DNA from: Alphaproteobacteria bacterium
GTDB taxonomy: Bacteria; Pseudomonadota; Alphaproteobacteria; RF32; CAG-239
Direction of reading: 5' to 3'
Assembly (NCBI GenBank): GCA_015062585.1
Contig: SUUJ01000001.1
Span: 1 to 64,000 of the forward strand
DNA length: 64,000 bases
Shown: positions 1 through 9,198 of the stretch, piece by piece
Numbering within the stretch: the stretch's first letter is position 1
Layout of the letters: the number at the start of each line of letters is the position of its first letter
Translations under genes and position numbers: made by a program
The notes under the pieces: model-generated
Seen by the model: the letters and a program-made list of their open reading frames with translations, nothing else
What the model was told of the DNA's origin: nothing
Database searches by the model: none

Positions 1-68
1 CCAAAGTCAGCCAACGGATGTGAAGGGCACATCCGGTTGAAAAAAGCGTATAAAAAAACATCTTGAGC

Positions 69-124
69 GGTGACTTTTGGTTACTTTTGGTCATTCAAAA
101 GTAACATAAGAATAATTTGAAGAT
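69..124. repeat. Palindromic tandem repeat, copy 1
   Basis: This 56-base unit recurs at 187-242 with one difference. It contains a perfect inverted repeat: the 10-base arm GTTACTTTTG at 80-89 pairs with CAAAAGTAAC at 96-105 around a 6-base loop. The following bases also partly match between the copies (both reach a CTCAAG..ATGACAAT stretch), so the real period is about 118 bases. No credible gene lies in 1-512; this repeat pair is the main content there. Confidence 0.8.
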
Positions 125-186
125 GCCAAGTCTCGCTACACTAAAGTTCCGCTCAAGGCATGACAATTATAAAAAAACTTTCTCGA

Positions 187-242
187 GGTGACTTTTGGTT
201 ACTTTTGGTCACTCAAAAGTAACATAAGAATAATTTGAAGAT
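187..242. repeat. Palindromic tandem repeat, copy 2
   Basis: Second copy of the 69-124 unit, with the same 10-base hairpin arms and one changed base in the loop. The arms are identical while the spacer after each copy has diverged, which suggests the hairpin is the conserved part. Its role is unknown; an extragenic palindromic element is the simplest reading. Confidence 0.8.
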
Positions 243-512
243 CGCTAACCTCGTTCGTTGGCACTCACTCAAGCGATGACAATATTTTTTATAAGAAACA
301 ACAATAAAGTCATTCCTATTTTTTGTGCAACAAAAAAATCTAGGAATTTTTCGCTTTTTCTTAACAAATAAAAACAAGTATAACATATTGAAAATAAATA
401 AAAATATCGATTGTAACAATTGGTATTTTTTTGTGTTTTGCTATAATAAAAATAATCTAATAAGTTTGAAAATAGGTGTTAAATTTTTTAATTAAGAAGG
501 ACTTATAAGTTT

Positions 513-1310
513 ATGGCTAATATTCACCCTAGTGCTGTTGTTGAAGAAGGAGCTCAAATCGCTTCAACAGCTGAAATCGGACCTTTTTGTTGGGTTAGTT
601 CAAAAGCAAAAATTGGCGAAAATGTAAAATTGTTGGCTCGTGTTACCGTATATGGTGATACCACCATTGGCGAAGGCACAGTTGTGTTCCCGGGAGCTTG
701 TTTGGGAACAGGTCCGCAAGATCATGGTAACGAGTTTGTTGAAGGTGCTAAGGTAATTATTGGCAAAAACAATGTAATCAGAGAGAATGTAACCATTCAT
801 GCAGGCACACCAAAAGAACAAAAAACAACAATTCTTGGTGATGATTGTATGTTGATGGTCAATTCACATATTGCTCACGACTGTGTCGTCGGTAATCATG
901 TAATTATGACCAACAACGCCGTAATTGGTGGCCACGTTCGTTTAGGTGATGGAGTAATTTTGGGAGGTAATAGTGCTGTTCACCAATTCTGCCGTATAGG
1001 ACGCAAAGCTATGATCGGCGGTGTATCAGGTGTGGATCGTGATGTTATTCCTTTCGGAATTGTTACCGGCGATCGTGGTAAATTACGCGGCCTAAATCGT
1101 ATCGGTATGATGCGTAGCGGCATGGATGAAGCAACCGTAAAATCTGTAACCAGAGCCTATATGTATATCTTCAAAGGCAAAGAAGATACTTTGGAAATTA
1201 GTCTTGAAAAAGCTAAGGAAAAATTCAAGGACAATGAATTGGTTATGGAACAAATCAAATTTATTGCCGAAGGCTTGGAAGGTCGTCGCAAAATTATGAC
1301 GGCTGAATAA
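513..1310 (+). CDS. lpxA: LpxA, acyl-ACP--UDP-GlcNAc O-acyltransferase
   Basis: First enzyme of lipid A synthesis. It moves a hydroxyacyl chain from acyl carrier protein to the 3-OH of UDP-N-acetylglucosamine in the cytoplasm. The 265-residue length is normal for the family. The N-terminal two thirds is a run of hexapeptide repeats forming a left-handed beta helix, and the C-terminal part is helical. His122 in the AHDC motif matches the catalytic His125 of E. coli. A purine-rich AAGGA lies upstream of the ATG. It begins a cluster with lpxI and lpxB. The usual partners lpxD and fabZ are not in the window and could lie just upstream of it. Confidence 0.97.
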   Translation: MANIHPSAVVEEGAQIASTAEIGPFCWVSSKAKIGENVKLLARVTVYGDTTIGEGTVVFPGACLGTGPQDHGNEFVEGAKVIIGKNNVIRENVTIHAGTPKEQKTTILGDDCMLMVNSHIAHDCVVGNHVIMTNNAVIGGHVRLGDGVILGGNSAVHQFCRIGRKAMIGGVSGVDRDVIPFGIVTGDRGKLRGLNRIGMMRSGMDEATVKSVTRAYMYIFKGKEDTLEISLEKAKEKFKDNELVMEQIKFIAEGLEGRRKIMTAE

Positions 1311-1500
1311 GAAAAGTTTGAGTAACAAAAATTGATTTTGCCCAAAAATTAAATCAATTTTTACAAAGCTTGATATATGATGCGTTAATAACAAAATAAG
1401 ATGGTCGCATACTAAAATTTATATTTTATATTGCCGCTGTTTAAAAAATTTTGTATAACAAGTCGTATATCAAGTTTTTTATTGCTTAGGAATATAAAAA

Positions 1501-2346
1501 ATGGCTAATAACAAGCGCAAATTAGGTATCATTGCCGGTGGTGGCAGTATCCCGAAAATGTTGATAGAAAAATGTATTGCTCAAGATGTTGATTTTGTCG
1601 TTATGGCTATCGAAGGCAATGCTGACAAAAATTTGCTAAAAGGAATAAAATCGCCTTGCAAATGGATTCGTATCGGACAGGCCGGCAGCGGATTCAAATT
1701 TTTCAAAGACGAAAAAGTTGATGATGTTGTCATGATAGGCACTATCAAACGCCCCAGCATTTTTGATATTGTTCCCGATTTGCGAACAACCGCATTTTTT
1801 GCCAAAGTCGGTGCCAAGGCTTTGGGTGATGACGGATTGCTACGAGCCGTTGTTGACGAGATTGAAAAAGACGGTATGAAAGTCAAAGGCATTCACGAAG
1901 TTATGCCCGATTTATTGATAAAAGAAGGTGTCTTGACCAAGAAAAAACCGACTAAAGAACATTTGATTGATATCAAACGAGGCGTTGAGGCTGCTTTTGA
2001 ATTAGGAAAACTTGATATCGGACAAGCTGTTATAGTTCAACACGGACTTGTCTTGGGTGTTGAAGGTATTGAGGGTACTGACGAACTGATTCGCCGTTGT
2101 AAAGACTATCGTAGAAAAGGCGGCGGTGGTGTTTTGGTAAAACTTCGCAAACCGCAACAGGATATGCGAATTGATTTGCCCACTATCGGCCCTCGCTCTG
2201 TGGAGAGAGCTCATGAAAGCGGATTGGAGGGAATAGTCGTTCACGCCGGTAACGGACTTATTGTTGATGAAAAAGAAACTATCGCCTTGGCTGATAAATA
2301 CAAAATGTTTATTGTAGGAGCAACCGCTGATGACTACCTCAAATAA
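1501..2346 (+). CDS. lpxI: LpxI, UDP-2,3-diacylglucosamine pyrophosphatase
   Basis: Hydrolyses UDP-2,3-diacylglucosamine to lipid X and UMP, the step done by LpxH in enterobacteria. The 281-residue protein matches the DUF1009/LpxI family, with an N-terminal GGGSIP segment and the charged C-terminal catalytic half containing conserved GADD-like and RRC segments. It lies 190 bases after lpxA and its end overlaps lpxB by 17 bases, so the two are probably translated together. LpxI rather than LpxH is typical of Alphaproteobacteria and supports the taxonomic reading. Confidence 0.95.
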   Translation: MANNKRKLGIIAGGGSIPKMLIEKCIAQDVDFVVMAIEGNADKNLLKGIKSPCKWIRIGQAGSGFKFFKDEKVDDVVMIGTIKRPSIFDIVPDLRTTAFFAKVGAKALGDDGLLRAVVDEIEKDGMKVKGIHEVMPDLLIKEGVLTKKKPTKEHLIDIKRGVEAAFELGKLDIGQAVIVQHGLVLGVEGIEGTDELIRRCKDYRRKGGGGVLVKLRKPQQDMRIDLPTIGPRSVERAHESGLEGIVVHAGNGLIVDEKETIALADKYKMFIVGATADDYLK

Positions 2347-3496
2347 ATTAAAAATTTATCTTATTGCCGGAGAACCGAGTGGTGATTTACTCGGCTCAAG
2401 ACTGATGCGAGCCTTAAGAAAAAAAACAAATGATAATGTCGAATTTTTCGGACTTGGCGGCGATACCATGGAACAAGAAGGTTTAACACCTTTGTTTGAT
2501 ATTTCCGAGCTGGCTGTTATGGGCTTGGTCGAGGTAATTCCAAGTATTCCGCGAGTTTTAAGACGCATTAAACAAACCGTAAACGATATCAAAAAATGTC
2601 AACCGGATATTGTTATAACTATCGACAGTTGGAGCTTTTGTGCAAGGGTTCACAAAGCACTTCGGAAAGAAAATCTGGGTATCAAGCAGCTTCATTATGT
2701 AGCTCCGCAAGTTTGGGCTTGGAAAAAGCGCCGTGCCAAAACCATGTATAAATATATCGATGAATTGCTTACCCTGTTGCCCAACGAACCGCAATATTTT
2801 ACTCCGCATAAATTAAGAGCAACTTTTGTCGGTCATCCGGTGATTGAAAGCAATGTCTTAACCGCTAAAGGCGAAGATTTTAAGAAAAAATACAATATTT
2901 CTGATGATATGCAGGTTATATCAATTTTGCCGGGTTCTCGTCATACCGAAGTAAGTAAATTGTTACCCGATTTTATGACCGCGGCCAGATTATTGTATCA
3001 ACAAAATCCTAAATTTGTATTTGCATTGTCAACCGTAAAAACCGTTGCCAATCGTGTTAAACATATGGTTAAAAAATATAACCTTCCGGTAATTGTTTTA
3101 GAAACCGAAGCCGACAGATATTCGGCATTTCAGGCTTCTTGTGCCGCTATTGCCGCTTCCGGTACCGTAGCATTGGAATTGGCTATATGCAAAATTCCGC
3201 ACATAATTTCTTACAAGGTTTCGCCTTTGACATACTTTTTGGCTAAACATCTGGTCAAAATAAAATATGTTAATTTGACCAATATAATGTTAAACAAAAA
3301 TATTGTTCCCGAATTGTTGCAAGAAAAATGCACTCCGCAAAATATTGTAAAACACATCAATGAATTGTTGGAAGGCAAGTCGCTGTTTGCAAAACAAATG
3401 CAAGGATTTGAAGATATTAAAAAATATTTATCAAATGGCGAGCAAACCCCAAGCGAAAATGCCTCAGATGAGATTTTGAGATTGATAAAATGTTAA
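2330..3496 (+). CDS. lpxB: LpxB, lipid-A-disaccharide synthase
   Basis: Joins UDP-2,3-diacylglucosamine to lipid X to make the lipid A disaccharide at the inner face of the inner membrane. The 388 residues fit the GT19 family. Recognisable segments are the N-terminal AGEPSGDLLG, the central PQVWAWKKRR and the LPGSR motif of the nucleotide-binding half. The start lies inside the end of lpxI and the stop overlaps the start of comEC by 7 bases, giving a tight lpxI-lpxB-comEC unit. Confidence 0.97.
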   Translation: MTTSNKLKIYLIAGEPSGDLLGSRLMRALRKKTNDNVEFFGLGGDTMEQEGLTPLFDISELAVMGLVEVIPSIPRVLRRIKQTVNDIKKCQPDIVITIDSWSFCARVHKALRKENLGIKQLHYVAPQVWAWKKRRAKTMYKYIDELLTLLPNEPQYFTPHKLRATFVGHPVIESNVLTAKGEDFKKKYNISDDMQVISILPGSRHTEVSKLLPDFMTAARLLYQQNPKFVFALSTVKTVANRVKHMVKKYNLPVIVLETEADRYSAFQASCAAIAASGTVALELAICKIPHIISYKVSPLTYFLAKHLVKIKYVNLTNIMLNKNIVPELLQEKCTPQNIVKHINELLEGKSLFAKQMQGFEDIKKYLSNGEQTPSENASDEILRLIKC

Positions 3497-5430
3497 AACT
3501 TATAAAAGAGGGATGGCGACAGGACAAAGACAGACGCAATCTGTGGTTTGTGGTTTTGTATGCTCTGGGAATAGCCGTTTATTTCAGCCTGAAATTCGAG
3601 CCCAATAAGTGGATAGCTGTTGGCATTGCTGAAGGCTTGATTGTTTTGGCCATTATTTTTCGTCATCATCTGAGCATATTAAGAGTGTTAAGTTGTCTTG
3701 CTATTGCGGTGGCAGGATTTAGTGCCGTTCAGCTAAAAACTATATGGCTTGCACAAAATAATTCTCAACTGCCTGATGATACATTTTATTTCAAGGGCAA
3801 AATTGAAAATATAGATACCAACTATCAGGGCAGAAAAAGATTTATTCTGACCGATGTAAAAGATTTTGACGGCAATTCTTACAAGGGAAAATATCGCATT
3901 ACTCAGCGTTCGTCAAAGGAAGAAGCCAATATCGGCGAATGCGTCGAAATGGTCGGCAAAATTATGCCTTTGTCAAAAGAGGTAATGGTTGGCGGATATC
4001 AGTTTGATCGCAAAGGATTTTTCGAAGGATTAAAAGGTTCGGGTTTCGCCGAAAGTCGTTGGTTTAAGATAGATTGCGAAACTAAAAGTGCTTTTGATTT
4101 TAATGCTTTTATCGGTAACCTTCGTTATGATATAGCTAATCGCATAAAAAATATTTTGCCCAAAGAAGAAGCTTCGATTGCTTCGGCCATTATTGCCGGC
4201 GAACGCGGAGATATAGATAGCAGACAATATGAAAATTACCGCAATTCCGGGCTTGCACATTTCTTATCAATATCGGGGCTTCATATGAGTATGTTGGCCG
4301 GATTGATGTTCTTTTTTATTCGTTTTGTTTTGGCATTTATACCGGACATTTCATTAAAATTTGATACTAAGAAGATATCGGCGGTTTTTGCCATTATAAT
4401 AAGTTTTATTTATCTGCTTATTTCAGGTCAAGCCATTCCCGCCGAGCGAGCTTTTATAATGACTTTTGTTGTGTTGCTGGGAGTATTGTTTAATCGTCGC
4501 GCCATATCAATGCAAACGATATGTTTAGCCGGTTTTATTGTTTTGCTTTTATCCCCGCAAGTTTTGGTTTCGGCAAGTTTTCAAATGTCTTTTGCCGCGG
4601 TTATGGGACTTGTGGCTTTTTATGAAAAAACCTCAAATGCTATCAGCAGATTCTTGAATGTCGGAACTTTGCACAAATACATAAGAATAATAATTTTATA
4701 TGTCTTAGGTGTAGTTATATCAGATTTTATAGCATCCTTAATGACTTTGCCTTTTGCCGTATATCATTTTAATATGGTAGCCGTTTACACAACCTTGGGC
4801 AATTTTTTAGCCGGTCCGATAATCGGGCTGATTATAATGCCCATGGTTTTGCTTTCTATGTTGTTTATGCCTTTTGGCTTGGACGGAATATTTCTAAAAG
4901 CTTTGGGTTATGGTATAAATCAGGTTAATCAGATTACCGAATATGTTTCCTCACTGCCAAATTCAGCCGTTTATGTTCCGTCAATGCCTCATTGGGGTTT
5001 GGTTTTGATAGTATTGGGCGGTTTATGGCTGATGTTATGGCAAGCCAAATGGAAATATTTCGGCATAATAGGAGTAGTGCTTGGTTTGTTGAGTATTACT
5101 ACGGCAAAAGTTCCGGATATTATAATCGGACCCGATGCCAAAGCCGTTGCCTTCAAAAATCTGCAGGGCGAACTGGAAATAGCTTCTTCTCGCGGTGGCC
5201 GATTTATTAAAGATGTATGGAAAAATAAATATAAGGTTTCTAAATATAAAAGTAAATTGAGTGAACATTCGTCAATAGATGTTTCGTATGATAAGGTTAT
5301 ATATAATAACAAAACATACAATTTGGATGACGAAATCGGTATGAGTATTTATATAGATTATAACGGTGTCAGCAATGTTATAACCATCCGAGACGATATC
5401 GGCAATCGCCCTTGGAATAGCGCCAATTAA
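3490..5430 (+). CDS. comEC: ComEC/Rec2-family DNA uptake channel protein
   Basis: A 646-residue inner-membrane protein. Two or more N-terminal hydrophobic segments are followed by a soluble OB-like domain (about 95-200) and then the ComEC competence domain with many membrane helices (about 215-530). The signature ISGLHMSM and the SGQAIPAERAFIM segment are present. The C-terminal tail is short and lacks the metallo-beta-lactamase domain seen in Bacillus ComEC, as is common in Alphaproteobacteria. The predicted role is transport of single-stranded DNA across the inner membrane. Its place behind lpxB is a frequent alphaproteobacterial arrangement. Confidence 0.9.
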   Translation: MLKLIKEGWRQDKDRRNLWFVVLYALGIAVYFSLKFEPNKWIAVGIAEGLIVLAIIFRHHLSILRVLSCLAIAVAGFSAVQLKTIWLAQNNSQLPDDTFYFKGKIENIDTNYQGRKRFILTDVKDFDGNSYKGKYRITQRSSKEEANIGECVEMVGKIMPLSKEVMVGGYQFDRKGFFEGLKGSGFAESRWFKIDCETKSAFDFNAFIGNLRYDIANRIKNILPKEEASIASAIIAGERGDIDSRQYENYRNSGLAHFLSISGLHMSMLAGLMFFFIRFVLAFIPDISLKFDTKKISAVFAIIISFIYLLISGQAIPAERAFIMTFVVLLGVLFNRRAISMQTICLAGFIVLLLSPQVLVSASFQMSFAAVMGLVAFYEKTSNAISRFLNVGTLHKYIRIIILYVLGVVISDFIASLMTLPFAVYHFNMVAVYTTLGNFLAGPIIGLIIMPMVLLSMLFMPFGLDGIFLKALGYGINQVNQITEYVSSLPNSAVYVPSMPHWGLVLIVLGGLWLMLWQAKWKYFGIIGVVLGLLSITTAKVPDIIIGPDAKAVAFKNLQGELEIASSRGGRFIKDVWKNKYKVSKYKSKLSEHSSIDVSYDKVIYNNKTYNLDDEIGMSIYIDYNGVSNVITIRDDIGNRPWNSAN

Positions 5431-5566
5431 AAATATATTGCACCAAGCCTTAAAATGTGATACTATATATTTATAAAAATTATAAATATAGATGCCATTA
5501 ATAAATTAAATTAAATACTAACCCGAGGATTACTCGCAAGAATAATTCTCATAAATTATCACAAAG

Positions 5567-5779
5567 ATGAAGAATCTAAACAAAAAGCTGACTAACACAG
5601 CTATCATTTGTGTATGCTTAGTACTAGTTCCCCTTGGCTATTTGCTTTTTTTTAAGCCAGATCCAGCGCCAATATGGCCCGCATATGTAATATGTGTGCT
5701 TTTGGCTGTGGCCCTTATCACAGGTATTTTGGCGCTTGTTCGCCACTTGACAGGGGCGGATCAGTATGACAATTTGTAA
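5567..5779 (+). CDS. Small two-helix membrane protein, unknown
   Basis: A 70-residue protein with two hydrophobic helices (about 12-30 and 36-58) joined by a proline-rich turn and a short polar C terminus. No family is recognised. There is no Shine-Dalgarno sequence before the ATG, unlike most genes here. A TTGCAC-N17-TACTAT promoter-like pair lies about 100 bases upstream, giving a long AT-rich leader. It is followed by a strong hairpin terminator. It may belong to the set of ribosome-site-poor, possibly transferred genes seen elsewhere in the window. Confidence 0.6.
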   Translation: MKNLNKKLTNTAIICVCLVLVPLGYLLFFKPDPAPIWPAYVICVLLAVALITGILALVRHLTGADQYDNL

Positions 5780-5801
5780 CTGGGAGACAGTCACAAAAAA
5801 C

Positions 5802-5843
5802 AACCGCTTTACTGAATTTTCAGTAAAGCGGTTGAGCTTTTTT
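5802..5843. terminator. Bidirectional intrinsic terminator
   Basis: A 13-base stem (AACCGCTTTACTG with its complement) and a short loop, with a T run on both strands. It sits between the convergent small membrane gene and the HxlR regulator. Confidence 0.9.
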
Positions 5844-5852
5844 AAAAGTGTA

Positions 5853-6194
5853 TTATGCCAAATTTTCGATACCCAACATCATATTTTCACGATATTCGGC
5901 GCCCCAAGCTACCATCGATTCTATAACCGGCTTTAGGGCATAGCCCACAGCGGTCAAAGTATATTCCACACGAGGCGGAATTTGAGCATAAACCTCACGA
6001 ATAACAAGTCCTTTTTCTTCCAGTACGCGCAAATTCGAAGTCAAAACCTTTTGGGTAATATCGCCCAAAGACTTCTTCAATTCGCCAAAACGCTTAGTCC
6101 CGTCCATTAAAGTTTGTATTATTTGCATTTTCCAACGGTCGCCAATTAACTTGACGGTCATTTCAGCTAAATACTTCTGCACATCATCTATCAT
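5853..6194 (-). CDS. HxlR-family transcriptional regulator
   Basis: A 113-residue winged-helix regulator of the HxlR (DUF24) type. Its core segments are the IGDRWKMQIIQTL helix, the GDITQKVLTSNLR recognition region and the RVEYTLTAVG wing. The start at 6194 is chosen because AGGAG lies 7 bases upstream; the longer reading frame has no such site. Members often sense thiol or carbonyl stress through cysteines, but this protein has no cysteine, so any sensing would work another way. It is divergent from the FadL-like gene, and two palindromes lie between them. Confidence 0.9.
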   Translation of the reverse strand: MIDDVQKYLAEMTVKLIGDRWKMQIIQTLMDGTKRFGELKKSLGDITQKVLTSNLRVLEEKGLVIREVYAQIPPRVEYTLTAVGYALKPVIESMVAWGAEYRENMMLGIENLA

Positions 6195-6229
6195 AAAAAA
6201 ACTCCTAAATATTCGCAGAAACACTACAT

Positions 6230-6265
6230 TAGTTTCCTTGAGGAAACTATCGCACTTTCAAGTGC
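6230..6265. promoter_or_regulatory. Two palindromes in the HxlR/FadL divergent region
   Basis: Two perfect palindromes lie side by side. AGTTTCCT/AGGAAACT with a 2-base centre spans 6231-6248 (one more pair at the ends), and GCACTT/AAGTGC with a 2-base centre spans 6252-6265. They sit between the HxlR start and the FadL-like start. The likely use is as operators for the dimeric HxlR protein, controlling itself, its neighbour or both. Confidence 0.55.
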
Positions 6266-6364
6266 TTACTTTACTTTTTTAACAGATTGAGGTTATAAAA
6301 GCAATAGAAAAAATAAACTTAATATACAAAAAATACAAATACTAACGGACACAAAGGACTAAAT

Positions 6365-7588
6365 ATGAAAAAATATACGCTTACCGCTATTGCTTTGGCT
6401 GTTGCCTGTGCTTCACAAGCTCATGCTGCCGGCTATCAACTTAATGAATATTCCATAACCGGCTTAGGCCGTTCTTTTGCCGGTGCCGGTGTTGTCGGCG
6501 ATGACTATTCGGCTCTTGCTTATAACCCTGCCGGTATGACTTTGATGAAACGTTCCGGTTTTCAAGGTGGTTTAACTGTTGCCGAAATGGAATCAAAAGT
6601 TAAAGGCAATAGTATGTTTGAAGGTCAGTCAACCGATATGCACTATGGCGTGCCATTACCGTCCGGTTTTGCTCACTGGAATGTTAATGACAAATTGTTC
6701 TTAGGTGCCGGTATCTATGCTCCTTACGGTTTGTCAACCAAACATGACCAAGAAGGTTTTGTTGCTCCCTATGCTCGCAAGTCAGAATTGGAAGTTATCG
6801 ATTCGTCTGTTGCCGCAGCTTATAAGGTAACCGACAAATTGTCTTTGGGTGCAACATTAACACTTCGCTACATCCACGGACATATGAGTGGTGATAAATA
6901 TGGCACTCCGGGTATTCCTGCTACTAAAGAAGGTGATTATAACTATGACTTGGATGGTTGGACCGGAACCGGTACAATCGGTGCTATGTACGAGTTTACA
7001 CCGGATACTCGCGTAGGTATCAGCTATAAGTTCCGCAGTATCCAAAAAGTTAAAGGTGATTTTACATTTAACTCTGTAATTCCCGGAGTATCTATGGTTG
7101 CTTCCGATGGTTTGGCTTCTCCTGACTTGCCGGCCGGTGTTTTACTTTCGGCTTATCACAAAGCAACAGACAAAATCGGTTTGTCTTCATCGGTTCGTTG
7201 GACAGAATGGAACAAATCATTTAATCAATTTTCTATGAGTTCGAGTTTTCCTGAAAGTAGCGTGACTCAACCGTATGAATGGCGCAATACTTGGACAATA
7301 TCTGCCGGTGCCGATTATTACTACAATGATAATTGGACATTCCGTGTAGGTACGGCTTATGACCAATCTCCGGCCAAAAGCCAGTACAATCGTTCAAACC
7401 GTATTCCTGATACCAACCGTATTTGGTTGTCTGCCGGTTTGAGCTATGCTTCTGATAATTGGCAAATTGATGCCGGTTTTGCTCACTTGTTTATGCAAAA
7501 AGGCAATGTTGCCATGGAAAAGAATATACCGGCTGAATACACAAGCTCGGCTAATATGTATGGTATAAACTTCCAATACAAATTCTAA
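6365..7588 (+). CDS. OmpP1/FadL/TodX-family outer-membrane porin
   Basis: A 407-residue outer-membrane beta barrel for uptake of hydrophobic compounds such as long-chain fatty acids. A signal peptide ends near residue 21 (AHAAGYQLNEYS). The N-terminal hatch segment ALAYNPAGMT (about 50-60), typical of FadL, is clear. The rest is alternating barrel strands ending in the aromatic YKF C terminus needed for BAM recognition. It is transcribed alone and ends in a terminator. Control by the divergent HxlR regulator is possible. Confidence 0.92.
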   Translation: MKKYTLTAIALAVACASQAHAAGYQLNEYSITGLGRSFAGAGVVGDDYSALAYNPAGMTLMKRSGFQGGLTVAEMESKVKGNSMFEGQSTDMHYGVPLPSGFAHWNVNDKLFLGAGIYAPYGLSTKHDQEGFVAPYARKSELEVIDSSVAAAYKVTDKLSLGATLTLRYIHGHMSGDKYGTPGIPATKEGDYNYDLDGWTGTGTIGAMYEFTPDTRVGISYKFRSIQKVKGDFTFNSVIPGVSMVASDGLASPDLPAGVLLSAYHKATDKIGLSSSVRWTEWNKSFNQFSMSSSFPESSVTQPYEWRNTWTISAGADYYYNDNWTFRVGTAYDQSPAKSQYNRSNRIPDTNRIWLSAGLSYASDNWQIDAGFAHLFMQKGNVAMEKNIPAEYTSSANMYGINFQYKF

Positions 7589-7636
7589 AGGACGAAATAT
7601 ATCAAAGTCCGCTATTATTATTAAACACACACACAA

Positions 7637-7671
7637 TAAAAAAAACCTCGCTGTTTGCGAGGTTTTTTTTA
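7637..7671. terminator. Bidirectional intrinsic terminator
   Basis: Stem ACCTCGC with GCGAGGT, flanked by A and T runs, between the convergent FadL-like gene and a small minus-strand gene. Confidence 0.88.
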
Positions 7672-7672
7672 T

Positions 7673-7837
7673 TTAGTAATTAGCCTCTTTCACTGCTTTG
7701 TCGGTAGCAAAATCGGCTGTTCTTGTTACCGTATTGTCAAAACTTTGTAAAAAACTGTCAAAATATCCGTAATCATACAAATATTTTGCGCCATAAGCCA
7801 AACCGGCCAAGATTAACAACCACAGCAATTTTTTCAT
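7673..7837 (-). CDS. Small single-helix membrane protein, unknown
   Basis: A 54-residue protein starting MKKLLWLLILAGLAYGAKY: one N-terminal hydrophobic helix and a polar tail rich in Asp, Thr and Lys. The start is set by AAGGAGA just upstream of the ATG at 7837. It could be a membrane-anchored peptide or an uncleaved secreted one. No family is recognised. Confidence 0.65.
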   Translation of the reverse strand: MKKLLWLLILAGLAYGAKYLYDYGYFDSFLQSFDNTVTRTADFATDKAVKEANY

Positions 7838-8033
7838 TTTCTGTCTCCTTAAATAAATTATCCATACCATAAAAGATATTATAAGAAGCTTAAATATAGA
7901 TTAAAAATGATGTTGCCAATAGTTTTTAAAAGAAGTAGTATCTAAAATTGTTAATTTTTGCCGATTCTAACTTGGCTGAATCATAAAAAAGATATAGTTT
8001 AATCTTGGTGTATAGATTAAAAAAGAGGATAAA

Positions 8034-9182
8034 ATGATTGAAAACGAAAAACAACCTGTTGTTTTACAAGTGTTACCGGAGATGAATCACGGCGGTGTGG
8101 AAATGGGAACCGTTGAGATTGCTTCCGGTTTGCAAGCTGCCGGTATTAAAAACTTTGTTGCTTCTGCCGGCGGAAGAATGGTTTATGACCTAAACAAAAT
8201 AAAAGTACAACATTTTGAACTTCCGTTAAAAACCAAAAATCCGTTAAAATGGATTATAAACGCCCACAGACTGAAAAAAATAATCAAAGAAAACGGTATT
8301 AACATTGTTCATGCCCGTTCACGAGCTCCGGCATGGAGTGCATACTGGGCTGCCAAAAAAGCAAAAGTACAGTTTTTGACCACATTTCACGGAACTTATG
8401 GTCGAGGCTTTTTAGGTTTAAAAAAAATATATAACCGTATAATGATTAAAGGAAAGTTGGTTATTGCCATATCAACCCACATCAGAAATCATTTACAAAA
8501 ATATTATAAGGTGGATGACAAAAAGATAAGACTTATTCATCGTTGCGTTAATACAGATAATTTTTCGCCGGAAAAAGTTTCACAAGAACGCATTGTCAGA
8601 GCCATACAAGAAAACCACCTTCCCGAGGACAAACCTATTGTGTCGCTTATCGGAAGAATTACTCGTTGGAAAGGACAGCATCTTTTTATTGAAGCTTTGT
8701 CTAAGCTAAAGAGCAAAGATTTTTATTGTCTTATAGTCGGCTCTGATCAAGGCAGAGTTCATTATACCAATGAATTAAAATCAATGGTAAAAAAATACAA
8801 TTTGGATGCTAAGGTTCAATTTATTGATCATAGCTTTGATATACCGGCCCTTCTTATGCTTTCGGATGTAGTATTGTCAACAGCAATCGAACCCGAAGCA
8901 TTTGGTCGTGCAGCTATTGAAGGTCAGGCTATGGGCAAAATTGTCATAGCTTCAAACATCGGTGGCTCATTGGATAATACTATTGACAGTGTAACAGGCA
9001 AACTTTTTGAAAATAACAATTCTCAAAGTTTGGCCGATGCTATTGATTGGGCCTTAAATTTGCCGGCTAATGAAAGAGAAAAAATTTCTAAAGCCGCAAT
9101 AAAGAACATAAAAGATAATTTTACAAAACAAATAATGTGTGATAAAACAATTGCTGTTTATCAAGAACTTATGAAAAAATAG
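8034..9182 (+). CDS. Glycosyltransferase family 4 (GT-B fold)
   Basis: A 382-residue retaining glycosyltransferase. The N-terminal Rossmann half begins LQVLPEMNHGGVEMG. The C-terminal GT1-type domain carries LIGRITRWKGQHLFIEAL (about 205-222) and the nucleotide-sugar motif EPEAFGRAAIEGQAMG (about 285-300). The substrate is not evident; lipopolysaccharide or other surface glycan assembly is the usual role. AGAGGAT lies before the ATG. It is 16 bases upstream of thrS and is probably cotranscribed with it. Confidence 0.9.
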   Translation: MIENEKQPVVLQVLPEMNHGGVEMGTVEIASGLQAAGIKNFVASAGGRMVYDLNKIKVQHFELPLKTKNPLKWIINAHRLKKIIKENGINIVHARSRAPAWSAYWAAKKAKVQFLTTFHGTYGRGFLGLKKIYNRIMIKGKLVIAISTHIRNHLQKYYKVDDKKIRLIHRCVNTDNFSPEKVSQERIVRAIQENHLPEDKPIVSLIGRITRWKGQHLFIEALSKLKSKDFYCLIVGSDQGRVHYTNELKSMVKKYNLDAKVQFIDHSFDIPALLMLSDVVLSTAIEPEAFGRAAIEGQAMGKIVIASNIGGSLDNTIDSVTGKLFENNNSQSLADAIDWALNLPANEREKISKAAIKNIKDNFTKQIMCDKTIAVYQELMKK

Positions 9183-9198
9183 AAAGGAATATTTAATT

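Noticed and set aside
213-419. 68-codon minus-strand ORF near the window start
   Set aside because: It lies within repeat-derived and AT-rich sequence, has low-complexity Phe/Lys content and no ribosome site.
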